A program made the position numbers and the translations under genes. Of a DNA stretch of 64,000 bases, positions 16,098 to 24,381 are shown piece by piece (position 1 is the stretch's first letter; every line of letters starts with the position of its first letter). This DNA is from Lewinellaceae bacterium (lineage in GTDB: Bacteria; Bacteroidota; Bacteroidia; Chitinophagales; Saprospiraceae). Where the stretch lies: assembly GCA_020636005.1 (NCBI GenBank), contig JACJYR010000002.1:992001-1056000 (forward strand), in the 5' to 3' direction. Under the pieces are notes generated by a model. It did no database searches. It saw only the letters and a program-made list of their open reading frames with translations, and was not told the DNA's origin.

Positions 16098-16847
16098 TTA
16101 CTGGTTTTCAAATGCGTATTGGGCGGCACCGACGATGCCGGCATTGTTGAACATTTCGGCGGTCGTTACTTCGGTCTCTATAGAGATCCATTCGGAGAAA
16201 AGTTCATACCGGTTGCTCACGCCACCGCCGAGGATGATGAGGTCGGGGTTGACGGTGCGTTCTATCATTTCCAAAAACTCGTTGAATCGCAGGCCGAACA
16301 CTTCCCAACTCATGTCATGGCGCTTCCGGGCCAGGTTGGAGACGTAGTGCTCGGCGATCCCGTCGTGGAGGTTGCAGTGGCCAAACTCGGTGTTTTGCAC
16401 CAAATGGCCGTTGGTGAACAACGCCGAGCCCAGCCCGCTGCCAATGGTGATGAGCAGCACGGAGCCTTTCAACCCCTTTCCCTTGCCGTATTTCATTTCT
16501 GCCAGACCGGCGGCGTCGGCATCGTTCACGGCGAGCACCCTTTTGCCGGTGGCCCGGGAAAATATTTCCTCAATGTTGGCCCCTTTCCAACTGTCGTCAA
16601 TGTTGGCGGCGCTGTGCGAGACGCCTTTTTTCACGACCGCCGGAAAACCGCAACCGATCAACTCGCCCTCGTAGCCGATCTGGCGTACCAATTCGGCCAC
16701 CGTTTCGGCCATCGCAGTGGTGTTGGATGGCTGGGGGGTGTCCAGTTTCAACCGCTCTGTGGTTAAGTCCCCGATTTCAAGATCAACGATGGCACCCTTG
16801 ATGCCGGATGCTCCTACGTCAATGCCGAGTATGTTGTTAGTTTGCAT
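16098..16847 (-). CDS. ppgK: Polyphosphate glucokinase (ROK family)
   Basis: 249 aa from the ATG at 16847 (MQTNNILGIDVGASGIKGAIVD). ROK/ASKHA fold: phosphate-1 loop GIDVGASGIKG, the catalytic Asp in LAVNDADAAGLAEM, and ITIGSGLGSALF. The FPAVVKKGVSHSAANIDDSWKG segment is typical of polyphosphate-dependent glucokinases, which phosphorylate glucose with polyphosphate and often also ATP. The phosphate-donor specificity is inferred from similarity. It is flanked by heptamer tracts on both sides. Confidence 0.88.
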   Translation of the reverse strand: MQTNNILGIDVGASGIKGAIVDLEIGDLTTERLKLDTPQPSNTTAMAETVAELVRQIGYEGELIGCGFPAVVKKGVSHSAANIDDSWKGANIEEIFSRATGKRVLAVNDADAAGLAEMKYGKGKGLKGSVLLITIGSGLGSALFTNGHLVQNTEFGHCNLHDGIAEHYVSNLARKRHDMSWEVFGLRFNEFLEMIERTVNPDLIILGGGVSNRYELFSEWISIETEVTTAEMFNNAGIVGAAQYAFENQ

Positions 16848-16859
16848 GTTCTTGTTTAT

Positions 16860-16922
16860 GAGGAGGGTGAGAAGCGGGAAGTGAGGGGTGAGAAGTGAGA
16901 TCACCCTCACTTCCCGCTTCTC
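16860..16922. repeat. Heptamer-period tract with self-complementary halves
   Basis: GTGAGAA, GCGGGAA, GTGAGGG, GTGAGAA, GTGAGAT, then CACCCTC, ACTTCCC, GCTTCTC. The second half is the reverse complement of words in the first, so the gap can form a hairpin. It fills the space between the cyclophilin stop and the ppgK start. Confidence 0.8.
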
Positions 16923-16925
16923 CCC

Positions 16926-17819
16926 TTATTTTACAACCCTTACTTTCATTTTTATATCCTGCGCAGGCCTGTCCCGCTGGTCTTTTTCCATGGCGGCTAT
17001 TTTATCAATGACCTCCATGCCTTTGATGACCCTCCCGAAGACGGTGTATTCCCTGTCCAGGAAAGGGGTGCCGCCGATGGTGGTATAGAGGTCACGCTGC
17101 TCTTTGGTATAGCGGATACCTTTGCGGGCTTCCATGTTGTCGAGTTCTTCCCTGGAAAGGGGCTTGCCCTGCACGATGTAGAACTGCGAACCGGAAGACC
17201 TTTTCTCCGGGTTCACCTGGTCGCCCTGCCGGGCGGCGGCCAAGGCGCCCTTCACGTGTACCAAAGAATCAACAAACTCTGCCGGCAGCGTATAGCCCGG
17301 GCCACCCGTGCCGAGGGATTCGCCCAGTTTTGCCTTTTTGGAATCGGGGTCGCCGCCCTGCAGCATAAAGCCTTCGATAACCCGGTGGAACAGCATCCCG
17401 TCGAAATACCCTTCGTCGGCGAGCTTGATAAAATTGTCCCGGTGCTGCGGCGTGGCGTTGGAGAGGCGGATGAGCATATTGCCATAATCTGTTTCTATTT
17501 CAACCAGGCAATCAAGTGGCGCTGTCACCAACAGCCTTTTTTCTTTGGCAACTGTTTTTGTCCCCTTGGTGGCCAAGAGTTTCACGGCGTAGTTGCCCGA
17601 ACCAGCGAAAGTATGGAGGGGCGACGCCTCTTCTGACGTGTTGCCGTCCCCAAAATCCCAGCGGTACGATTCGGCCCGCTCCGACTTGTTTTCAAAACTG
17701 ATAGCTGCAGGCGCCACCTGATCTTCCCCCGTCCAGGTAAAGTCAGCCACAGGCTTTCCACAGGAAGCTGCTAATATGGGGAAAAAGAAATAGATAAAGA
17801 AGCGGTGCAATAAACTCAT
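16926..17819 (-). CDS. PKD-cyclophilin fusion lipoprotein (peptidyl-prolyl isomerase)
   Basis: 297 aa from the ATG at 17819 (MSLLHRFFIYFFFPILAASCGKP); LAASC is a lipobox. Residues about 25-110 form a PKD domain (YRWDFGDGNTSEEASPLHTF). Residues about 120-297 are a cyclophilin: GYFDGMLFHRVIEGFMLQGGDP, GALAAARQGDQVNPEKRSSGSQFYIV and a terminal TVFGRVIKGMEVIDKI. It should catalyse proline isomerisation in the periplasm or at the outer membrane. The next gene upstream (18216-18932) is a close paralogue without the PKD domain. Confidence 0.9.
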   Translation of the reverse strand: MSLLHRFFIYFFFPILAASCGKPVADFTWTGEDQVAPAAISFENKSERAESYRWDFGDGNTSEEASPLHTFAGSGNYAVKLLATKGTKTVAKEKRLLVTAPLDCLVEIETDYGNMLIRLSNATPQHRDNFIKLADEGYFDGMLFHRVIEGFMLQGGDPDSKKAKLGESLGTGGPGYTLPAEFVDSLVHVKGALAAARQGDQVNPEKRSSGSQFYIVQGKPLSREELDNMEARKGIRYTKEQRDLYTTIGGTPFLDREYTVFGRVIKGMEVIDKIAAMEKDQRDRPAQDIKMKVRVVK

Positions 17820-18215
17820 AACAAATAGGCAGATAGTGGGGTAAGGATTGTACGCATCTGGTTTGGCGGGTTTCCCTGAGGGGAAAAAGCTTGGTTCTCG
17901 TGGCCCCGGGCACTCATTTTTCAAAAAGGAAAAGGGGGCTGTTATAGCTAACGCCTCCAGGATTGGTGCATTGGCTACTGGTTACCTGCCTTTCACAAGG
18001 CCAAAAACCCAATGGCGTCAACCGAAGGAAGCGTAATCCCTGTGGCGCTTAGTGCCCATTGTGCCTTCGTGTTGATTTTTATAAAACAGAGGCACTCAGG
18101 TGCGGGGAAACGCCAGGCTTACAACAACATGTTTTCGCTATGTTGACGACATTGGGCTAAAAGCCAACAGCCAATGCCCAAAAGCTAACGGCATGAAGCA
18201 TATTCCCTTTGAGGG
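17820..18215. other. Intergenic region between the two cyclophilin genes
   Basis: 396 bases, no convincing gene. Short open frames are unlike known proteins. No strong hairpin or repeat was noticed. Confidence 0.45.
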
Positions 18216-18932
18216 TTACAGTATTTTCACTTTCATCTTGATGTCCTGTAGGGGGCGGTCGCCGGGTGCCCGCTGGGCGTTGGCGATTTTGTCCACCACG
18301 TCCAGGCCTTCTACCACCTGTCCGAACACCGTGTAATCGCCGTCGAGGAAAGGGGTGCCACCGACTTTCAGGTAGTAGTCCTTTTCTTCCGGGGTGTACT
18401 GCAGGCCTTTTTGGGCGATGATCTGATCCAACTGTGCTGCTGGCACGGGGCCGTTTTGCACGATGTAAAACTGCGAACCGGAAGACCTTTTCTCCGGGTT
18501 CACCTGGTCGCCCTGCCGGGCAGCGGCCAAAGCGCCCCGGAAATGTTTGGCGCCAATCTCGGCTTCGATGGTGTAGCCTGGCCCGCCGGCACCCAGCGGC
18601 TGGCCGGGCTGTGCGGTCTTGGAATCGGGGTCGCCGCCCTGCACCATAAAACCTGGGATGACGCGGTGGAACAGCGTGCCGTCGTAGTAGCCTTCCTTGG
18701 CCAGTTTGATGAAATTTTCCTTGTGCTTCGGCGTGGAGTCGTAGAGTTTCACTTTGATGTTGCCCATGTCGGTTTCGATGAGCGCCATCGTTTCGCCGCT
18801 GGTACTGGCAGCCGGGGCATCTTCTTTGTTTTCGGCAGCAGCGTTGCCGTTAGCGGCGTTGCCGCCCTGGTCGCCGCAGCCCATGAATATGGCCATTTGG
18901 GCCAGTGAAAGGAAAAGCAATAATTTTTTCAT
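18216..18932 (-). CDS. Cyclophilin-type peptidyl-prolyl isomerase lipoprotein
   Basis: 238 aa. Signal peptide MKKLLLFLSLAQMAIFMGC with lipobox FMGC, then an Asn/Ala/Glu-rich linker to about residue 48. The cyclophilin domain follows: ETDMGNIKVKLYDSTPKHKENFIKL, YYDGTLFHRVIPGFMVQGGDP, GALAAARQGDQVNPEKRSSGSQFYIVQ and TPFLDGDYTVFGQVVEGLDVVDKI. The GALAAARQGDQVNPEKRSSGSQFYIV stretch is identical to that in 16926-17819, so the pair arose by duplication. Likely a periplasmic folding helper. Confidence 0.93.
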   Translation of the reverse strand: MKKLLLFLSLAQMAIFMGCGDQGGNAANGNAAAENKEDAPAASTSGETMALIETDMGNIKVKLYDSTPKHKENFIKLAKEGYYDGTLFHRVIPGFMVQGGDPDSKTAQPGQPLGAGGPGYTIEAEIGAKHFRGALAAARQGDQVNPEKRSSGSQFYIVQNGPVPAAQLDQIIAQKGLQYTPEEKDYYLKVGGTPFLDGDYTVFGQVVEGLDVVDKIANAQRAPGDRPLQDIKMKVKIL

Positions 18933-18968
18933 GCAAGTCTTATTTTAATGTTGAACTATAAATTATAA

Positions 18969-19000
18969 GTGTTTATGTGTTTTTGTGTTTACGTGTTTTT
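18969..19000. repeat. Octamer repeat GTGTTTNN
   Basis: GTGTTTAT, GTGTTTTT, GTGTTTAC, GTGTTTTT: four exact-period words 37 nt upstream of the cyclophilin ATG. Confidence 0.75.
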
Positions 19001-19114
19001 TGATCCTGATTTTCAAGTGGTTGGGCATCGTTTATACATCAGCCCGGGAAGGCTCTATGCTGTTTGGTACCAAAAAAAATTCAGGTAAACACCTGACCAC
19101 CAACACCGTGAACC

Positions 19115-19180
19115 ATCTCAAACAATTTCAAACAACCCAACCCATTTCAAACAACTTCAAACAACCCAAACCATTTCGCC
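19115..19180. repeat. Decamer-period tract
   Basis: ATCTCAAACA, ATTTCAAACA, ACCCAACCC, ATTTCAAACA, ACTTCAAACA, ACCCAAACC, ATTTCGCC. Here a higher-order unit of about 29 nt is itself repeated. It lies 20 nt beyond the stop of the 122-aa gene. Confidence 0.75.
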
Positions 19181-19199
19181 ACCCCTTCTGCCTCCAGGC

Positions 19200-19568
19200 T
19201 CACCCCTCCGCCTCCCAGTCCCTGAAATACTGGATGACTTTCATTTTCAAGAACTCCTCCTGTTCCTTGACCCCCTTGTCTTTATAGGGCTTCAAGGCCT
19301 TGTAGTGGGGCCAGCCATCGGCGTCCCTGCCCTCAAATTCGTAGTAGCCATCGTAGCTCAGCAGGCGGCAAACGGCAATGTGCATCAGGTCTTGTTTTTC
19401 TTCTTTGGTGAAATTGGCCTTCCAGCGGCCCAGCTCCTGGATGCCGATGAGGAACAGGATGGCGTTCATATCGGGCAGGGTGTCCCGCTTGAGGGAGTCC
19501 TTTACCAAATGGCGCACTTTGAGCCATTCAAAATCAAGTTCCCAGTTTTCAGTTACTGTTTTTTCCAT
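19200..19568 (-). CDS. Conserved-looking 122-aa protein, function unknown
   Basis: 122 aa, acidic and Trp/Tyr-rich, with no signal peptide or membrane segment (MEKTVTENWELDFEWLKVRHLVKD...). Codon use matches neighbouring genes, and the reading frame lacks the low-complexity look of the shadows, so I take it as real. I do not recognise the family. The C-terminal third (EEFLKMKVIQYFRDWE) is predicted helical. Intracellular. Confidence 0.7.
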   Translation of the reverse strand: MEKTVTENWELDFEWLKVRHLVKDSLKRDTLPDMNAILFLIGIQELGRWKANFTKEEKQDLMHIAVCRLLSYDGYYEFEGRDADGWPHYKALKPYKDKGVKEQEEFLKMKVIQYFRDWEAEG

Positions 19569-19602
19569 AAAGGCGGCAAAGATAGGTTTCGTGCGATGAA
19601 CT

Positions 19603-19626
19603 GGAAATTGGGAAAGTAGGAAATTC
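19603..19626. repeat. Octamer-period tract GGAAANNN
   Basis: GGAAATTG, GGAAAGTA, GGAAATTC, 34 nt upstream of the 122-aa gene. Same words as at 1685-1715. Confidence 0.6.
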
Positions 19627-19645
19627 TGTACCAGCGACCTCGCTT

Positions 19646-19757
19646 AGTAGCGATGAAAAAATAACTTCGCTATTTTAATTTTGAAACCCCAGTACTGGAA
19701 GGGTTTTTTAAAAATAATCCCGATTTCACATCGGGATTATTTTTCCTTCGATCCTTA
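19646..19757 (+). repeat. Dispersed hairpin repeat, copy D
   Basis: Full-length copy (agtagcgatgaaaaaataac ... ccttcgatcctta) with the consensus terminal hairpin. Lies between the start of the 122-aa gene and the 3' end of the permease gene. Confidence 0.88.
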
Positions 19758-19819
19758 GCGCACATCTGATTGCTTAAATCAAAAGAAATTTAGTGGACAG
19801 CGTACTTATCTTCCCCAAT

Positions 19820-21037
19820 TTATTCTTCCCGCAGCAGTGCGGGCACCCGCTCCGCCCGCAGGGCAGCCGGCACGGAGGCCAAAAAGCCGATGACGATAAC
19901 GATAGCCACCACGGCCAGCAAATCAACCAGCCTCATGCTGATGGGGTAGGCGTTTACTACAAAGCCCTCCGGGATGGGCACGATGCCAAATGCCTTTTGG
20001 CTGAAATAAAGTGCAAAGGCCACTGCAAAACCGAAGCCCAGGCCCAGCCCGCACAGCAACAATCCTTCGCTCAGGAAAATGTTCCGCACGGTGCGGTCAG
20101 TGGCACCCATGCTTTTCAGGATGGCAATGTCGCCTTTCTTTTCCAGCACGATCATCCACAGGGAGCCGATCATATTGAAGGCCACCAGCACCAGTGTCAG
20201 GCTCAGGATGGCAAAGCTCATCCATTTCTCGATGTTCATCAGTTTCAGGAACGCCTCGTCCTGCTGGTAGCGGTCTTTCACCTCGAAGTCCGGGCCTATC
20301 AGTTGCCGAATGGACTGGATGGTTTGCTGCTGGTCGGCACCAGGATTGAACCTCACCTCAATGGCGCTGACCTCATCGTAGGCAGACATCAGTTCCCGCG
20401 CAAAGTCGAGCGAGACGAGGATGTACTGGTTGTCAAAATCCTGCTGTATCTTGAAAGTGCCTGCGGGATAGACAAAACGCTTTCGGAAATCCTGCTCCGG
20501 GTTGATGGAGTTGCCCCGTTTGGCCATATAAACATTGAGCAGCTCGAACGGGTCGTCCACATTGACCTGGAGCTTGTTGCGCATCCCGCCGCCGAGCACG
20601 GCCAGGTGTCGGTTGCCGTCCTTCAACTGGTAGCGCCCCTCGAAAATAGTGGAATCAATGCCGGTCACTGCGCTGTAAAGGCTGTCCACGCCTTTCAGGG
20701 TGCCAAAGTCCTGGCTTTCACGGTATTCAAAAAAAGCGACTTCTTCGAGGGTTTGGGAAAGGACGGCGACGCCCGGCAAAGACCTTATTTCCTCCAGTTT
20801 CACCGAATCCGGCACAAAGGTTTTACCAACGGCAGCAGTGATTTTCACGTCGGGGTTGAAGCGGCTGAACAATCCCAATATCAAATCCTCGAACCCGTTG
20901 AACACGCTCAGTACCAGCACCAGCGCCGCCGTGCCAATGGTGATGCCCAGCACGGAAATACCCGTGATGATGTTGATGGCATTGGTGGATTTTTTGGCCA
21001 GCAAATACCGGCGGGCTATTTTGAGGGGAAGGTTCAA
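19820..21037 (-). CDS. LolC/LolE-type ABC transporter permease
   Basis: 405 aa from a TTG at 21037, giving MNLPLKIARRYLLAKKSTNAINIIT, which matches the usual start of LolC/E homologues. The open frame continues to 21109 but there encodes only the tandem tract (HSFIHSFIHSFTHS), and no ATG is available. Membrane segments: one near residues 25-50 and three in the C-terminal half (FAILSLTLVLVAFNMIG, LLLCGLGLGFGFAVAF, LLAVVAIVIVIGFLA). The large loop between them is a MacB-like periplasmic domain (PDVKITAAVGKTFVPD). It would extract lipoproteins from the inner membrane with a separate ATPase. No lolD is adjacent. Confidence 0.88.
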   Translation of the reverse strand: MNLPLKIARRYLLAKKSTNAINIITGISVLGITIGTAALVLVLSVFNGFEDLILGLFSRFNPDVKITAAVGKTFVPDSVKLEEIRSLPGVAVLSQTLEEVAFFEYRESQDFGTLKGVDSLYSAVTGIDSTIFEGRYQLKDGNRHLAVLGGGMRNKLQVNVDDPFELLNVYMAKRGNSINPEQDFRKRFVYPAGTFKIQQDFDNQYILVSLDFARELMSAYDEVSAIEVRFNPGADQQQTIQSIRQLIGPDFEVKDRYQQDEAFLKLMNIEKWMSFAILSLTLVLVAFNMIGSLWMIVLEKKGDIAILKSMGATDRTVRNIFLSEGLLLCGLGLGFGFAVAFALYFSQKAFGIVPIPEGFVVNAYPISMRLVDLLAVVAIVIVIGFLASVPAALRAERVPALLREE

Positions 21038-21040
21038 GTT

Positions 21041-21086
21041 TGAATGAGTGAATGAGTGAATGAATGAGTGAATGAATGAGTGAATG
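21041..21086. repeat. Tandem GAATGAGT/GAATGAAT tract at the permease start
   Basis: Four-nt-based words arranged as 8-mers and 12-mers (TGAATGAGTGAA, TGAATGAATGAG) directly upstream of the TTG at 21037. On the coding strand it reads as repeated cattcactcatt. Copy-number change would alter the leader, or the N-terminus if translation starts further upstream. Confidence 0.8.
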
Positions 21087-21162
21087 TTGGGGCACGGCAA
21101 AGCTATCAAAAACTACATTTGCCCGTTACTTTTCCCAAAATGCCTTTCCCTGGTCCTCTTTT

Positions 21163-21275
21163 AGTAACGATGAAAAAATAACTTCACCATTTTGATTTTG
21201 AAAACCCCAGCAATGGAAGGTTTTTTTAAAAATAATCCCGATTTCACATCGGGATTATTTTTCCTTCGAGCCTTA
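21163..21275 (+). repeat. Dispersed hairpin repeat, copy E
   Basis: Full-length copy ending 19 nt before the oxidoreductase ATG, so it occupies the promoter/leader position of that gene. Confidence 0.88.
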
Positions 21276-21294
21276 TAGTTTATCCTTTTACAAA

Positions 21295-22236
21295 ATGAAA
21301 CAAGTCCAAGTCCATCGCTACGGCGGCCCGGAAGTAATGCAAATACTGGATGCTGAAACGCCAGGCATCGGCGACTGGGAATTGCTGGTGCAGGTGAAAT
21401 ATGCCTCTGCCAACCCGAAGGATATTTTTTTGCGAAAAGGCAAAATGAAATCCTACCTGAGCATCAGTTTTCCGGTAAAACTGGGGCAGGACTTTTCGGG
21501 CGTCGTGGCGGCAGTGGGCAAAAAAGCAGGCCCTTTCCGACCCGGCGACCGGGTGTTCGGCATGGTCAACCAAAGCAACAACGGCACCCTCTCCGAATAC
21601 ATCGCCGTGACGCCCAATGAAATCTGGTACGCACCAGAAAACCTCAACTTCGCCGAGGCCGCCGCCGTCCCACTGGCAGCACAAACAGCGCTGCAAGCTT
21701 TGCAGACCATCGCCAAAATAAAGCCCGGCCAGCGGGTCTGCATCAACGGTGCCTCCGGCGGCGTCGGCACTTTTGCCGTACAGGTAGCGAGGATTTCAGG
21801 GGCGCATGTCACCGCCATTTCCAGCGAAAAAAACCATGCCCTATGCCGGGAATTGGGAGCGGACGAAGTGGTGGATTATAAAACCACCCCACCCGAAAAA
21901 ATGCAGGGCAGCTTTGATGTTTTTTTTGATGTTTTTGGAAACCAGTCCCGCCCGAAAGTACGGCACCTGCTCCGCAAAGACAGTTGGTACATCAGCACGG
22001 TGCCCAACTTCCGCAATATCCGTGACACCGTATTGGCTTTGATGAAAATGAGCAAGTCCCGCCTTGTCGTTGTAGAATCGGACAGCGAGGATTTGAAGAT
22101 CTTAAAAAAATGGATAGAAGCGGGGGATTTGAAGCCTGTGCTTGAAGCTGAATTCCCAATGCATAGGATAGCTGAAGTACACCAGCGGATAGAGACGAAA
22201 AGGACGGTGGGGAAGATTGTGGTGCAGATAGGGTAA
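21295..22236 (+). CDS. NAD(P)H:quinone oxidoreductase-like medium-chain dehydrogenase
   Basis: 313 aa, MDR superfamily without structural zinc. GroES-like N-domain with LGQDFSGVVAAVG (about 63-75); Rossmann domain with RVCINGASGGVGTFAVQVARISGA (about 145-168), whose GASGGVG loop marks the quinone-oxidoreductase/zeta-crystallin branch. ELGADEVVDYKT follows as usual. It likely reduces quinones or enones using NADPH; the substrate is unknown. Transcribed alone, directly after repeat copy E. Confidence 0.9.
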   Translation: MKQVQVHRYGGPEVMQILDAETPGIGDWELLVQVKYASANPKDIFLRKGKMKSYLSISFPVKLGQDFSGVVAAVGKKAGPFRPGDRVFGMVNQSNNGTLSEYIAVTPNEIWYAPENLNFAEAAAVPLAAQTALQALQTIAKIKPGQRVCINGASGGVGTFAVQVARISGAHVTAISSEKNHALCRELGADEVVDYKTTPPEKMQGSFDVFFDVFGNQSRPKVRHLLRKDSWYISTVPNFRNIRDTVLALMKMSKSRLVVVESDSEDLKILKKWIEAGDLKPVLEAEFPMHRIAEVHQRIETKRTVGKIVVQIG

Positions 22237-22348
22237 GAAATACCGGGGTCATCGGCGGCTCCTTTAAATTGCGCCCAATACCTTCCAGGATTTGATGAAC
22301 CTAAACGATACGCCGGTTGCCGTTTTTTAAAAAAAAATTTGGCGGGGA

Positions 22349-22567
22349 GATTTCTCTACGGATGAAACATTTGCCGTCCCTGGCAATGCCATTGTGCCAT
22401 CGAGGGGGCATCAGCATCAGTTGAAATATCGCTTCATCGGCTAGACGATTCCCGGCTTCACCAACAATGATTTTGCCGGCAAAGCATCCGGATTGGGCTT
22501 TGAATTTGGTTTTCTACCTTTTGTTCCAGAAATGAGGCAAGGAGGTTTGCCTTTTTTGATTAGTACC
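22349..22567 (+). pseudogene. Possible relic of a protein-coding gene
   Basis: In one frame the gap reads DFSTDETFAVPGNAIVP..., one TAG stop, then TIPGFTNNDFAGKASGLGF and EFGFLPFVP. This looks like coding sequence rather than random DNA (Gly/Phe-rich, strand-like). It has no start codon and then runs into the antisense of the amidohydrolase gene. The family is not recognised. Weak evidence. Confidence 0.3.
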
Positions 22568-24292
22568 CTAACGGCTGAATTTCACGACGCCCCCCACCAT
22601 CACCATCACCACCTTCGTCCCCAATATTTCCCCGTCCGTACATTTCAGCAAATCATTCGACAGCACCACTATATCCGCTACTTTGCCCGGGGTCAGGGAG
22701 CCTTTCCATTCGTCCTCGAAGGCGGCATAGGCATTGGACAGGGTGTAGCTGCGGATGGCCTCCGCACGGGTCATTTTCTGTTCGGGGAAAAGTTCGAGGC
22801 CGGTGTCTGTAGGCTGGTGGCGCCTGCGGGTCACGCTGGCGTAGAAGCACTCGATGGGCGAGATGTCTTCCACGGGCACGTCCGTGCCATTGCCGACGAC
22901 GGCGCCCGCTGCCAGCAGGCTGTGCCAGGGATAAGCGCCCTTGCGGGCACGCTCCTCGCCGAGGCGTTTCACCACAAAGGGCGCATCGGAGGTGCAATGG
23001 ATGCCCTGCATGGCGGCGATGACGCCCAGTTGGGCGAAGCGGGGGATGTCTGCCGGGTCGATATGCTGGGCGTGTTCGCTGCGCCAGCGGAGGTCTTTTA
23101 GTTGTTGGTTGCCCGTTGTTTGTTGTTCGTTTGTGATGGCCTCCATGAGGTTCAGGAGTTCCCGGTTGGCACGGTCGCCGATGGTATGGACACAGAGCTG
23201 CATGCCTTTGTCACGGGCGATGGCCGCAATAGCCTTGACTTCTTCGATGGGGGTGGTGTTCTGTCCCTGGAAGCCGGTTTTGTCGTTGTAGTCGGCCAAC
23301 AGCCATGCGCCGTATGAGCCGAGGGCGCCGTCCAGTTCTGTCTTAATGGCCCGGCAGGTGAAGTGGCGGTTGCCCACGTCCAGGATGGGGTAGCCGTCGA
23401 GGTGGCCTTTGAGTTCCTCAGAAGAGTGGCGCACCATGGCCCAGAGGCGGATGTCGAGCTTGCCTTCTTCGGCCATTTTCTTGTAGCGGTCTATTTCATC
23501 AAAATGCGAACCTGCATCCTCGAAAGTGGTGATACCGTTGCGCAGGCATTCCTTTTGGGCCAGTTCGATGCCCGTGTTCCAGCGCTGCAATTGCTGTTCG
23601 GGGGAGAGGGTCGCCAGGTATTCTTCGTGGACTTTGTTGATGGCCGCCATTGCCCGTTCCTCGAACACGCCGATGGCCTCGCCGCCGGGGCCCCGCACGA
23701 TGTGGCCGCCCGAGGGGTCGGGGGTCTCTTTTGAAATACCGGCGGCGTCCATGGCCGCTTTGTTGGCGATGAGGGCGTGGCCGCTGGCATGGCGCAGCAC
23801 CACCGGGTTATTGGGCGACACCTCGCTGAGGTGGTCGTGGTAGGGATAGCCTTGCACGTGCTTTTCCAGTGCCTCGTCCCATTTCTCCTGATGCCAGCCC
23901 CGGCCCACGATCCACTCGCCGGGTTGGGCCTTTTTGGCGGCCTCGGCCACTTGTTGCACGATTTCGTTCCAGTTTTTTGATTTCAAAAAATTCAGGTCAA
24001 TGAGGCTGTAGCCCATGCCTGAAAAGTGGCCGTGCCCTTCGATGAAGCCGGGCATGGCGAACTGGCCTTTCAGGTCGAGCACTTCCGTCTTTTCGCCTTT
24101 CAGTTTTTCAATTTCCTCGTTGCTGCCGACTTGAAGGATGAGACCGTCCTTGATGGCGAGGGCCTGCGCACGGGGCATTTTTTCATCCAAGGTATAGAGG
24201 TTGCCGTTGAGGAGGATGGTGTCGGCGGTGGGTTGGCTTTTTTCACAGGAAAAAAACAGGAGCAGGGCTGATAGCAAGGTCAGGAATTTCAT
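22568..24292 (-). CDS. Amidohydrolase lipoprotein (YtcJ-like, metal-dependent)
   Basis: 574 aa from the ATG at 24292 (MKFLTLLSALLLFFSCEKSQ); FFSC is a lipobox, so it is exported and lipid-anchored. TIM-barrel amidohydrolase of the YtcJ/AepA type: metal ligands in GFIEGHGHF, then RGWHQEKW, LCVHTIGDRANRELL and SDAPFVVKR; the C-terminal composite beta domain includes LTPGKVADIVVLS. The substrate is unknown. Residues about 386-398 (TNEQQTTGNQQLK) are encoded by a 35-nt heptamer tract (23101-23135), an in-frame low-complexity insertion between conserved blocks. Confidence 0.9.
   Translation of the reverse strand: MKFLTLLSALLLFFSCEKSQPTADTILLNGNLYTLDEKMPRAQALAIKDGLILQVGSNEEIEKLKGEKTEVLDLKGQFAMPGFIEGHGHFSGMGYSLIDLNFLKSKNWNEIVQQVAEAAKKAQPGEWIVGRGWHQEKWDEALEKHVQGYPYHDHLSEVSPNNPVVLRHASGHALIANKAAMDAAGISKETPDPSGGHIVRGPGGEAIGVFEERAMAAINKVHEEYLATLSPEQQLQRWNTGIELAQKECLRNGITTFEDAGSHFDEIDRYKKMAEEGKLDIRLWAMVRHSSEELKGHLDGYPILDVGNRHFTCRAIKTELDGALGSYGAWLLADYNDKTGFQGQNTTPIEEVKAIAAIARDKGMQLCVHTIGDRANRELLNLMEAITNEQQTTGNQQLKDLRWRSEHAQHIDPADIPRFAQLGVIAAMQGIHCTSDAPFVVKRLGEERARKGAYPWHSLLAAGAVVGNGTDVPVEDISPIECFYASVTRRRHQPTDTGLELFPEQKMTRAEAIRSYTLSNAYAAFEDEWKGSLTPGKVADIVVLSNDLLKCTDGEILGTKVVMVMVGGVVKFSR
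23101..23135. repeat. Heptamer tract inside the amidohydrolase gene
   Basis: Five 7-nt words with a fixed start: GTTGTTG, GTTGCCC, GTTGTTT, GTTGTTC, GTTTGTG. On the coding strand they read NNNCAAC, the same core as the tract in the helicase at 58241-58275. Confidence 0.8.
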
Positions 24293-24381
24293 GGCTTGTT
24301 TTGGGGGCAAACCTAAGGAAATTGTCTGCTTACGGGACGACTGTTTCCCAAAATGCCTATATTTGTTTAAAACAGAACCCA

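Noticed and set aside
19793..21043. 416-codon plus-strand frame over the permease gene
   Set aside because: Shadow frame with His/Gln-rich composition; the minus strand encodes a clear LolC/E-type protein.
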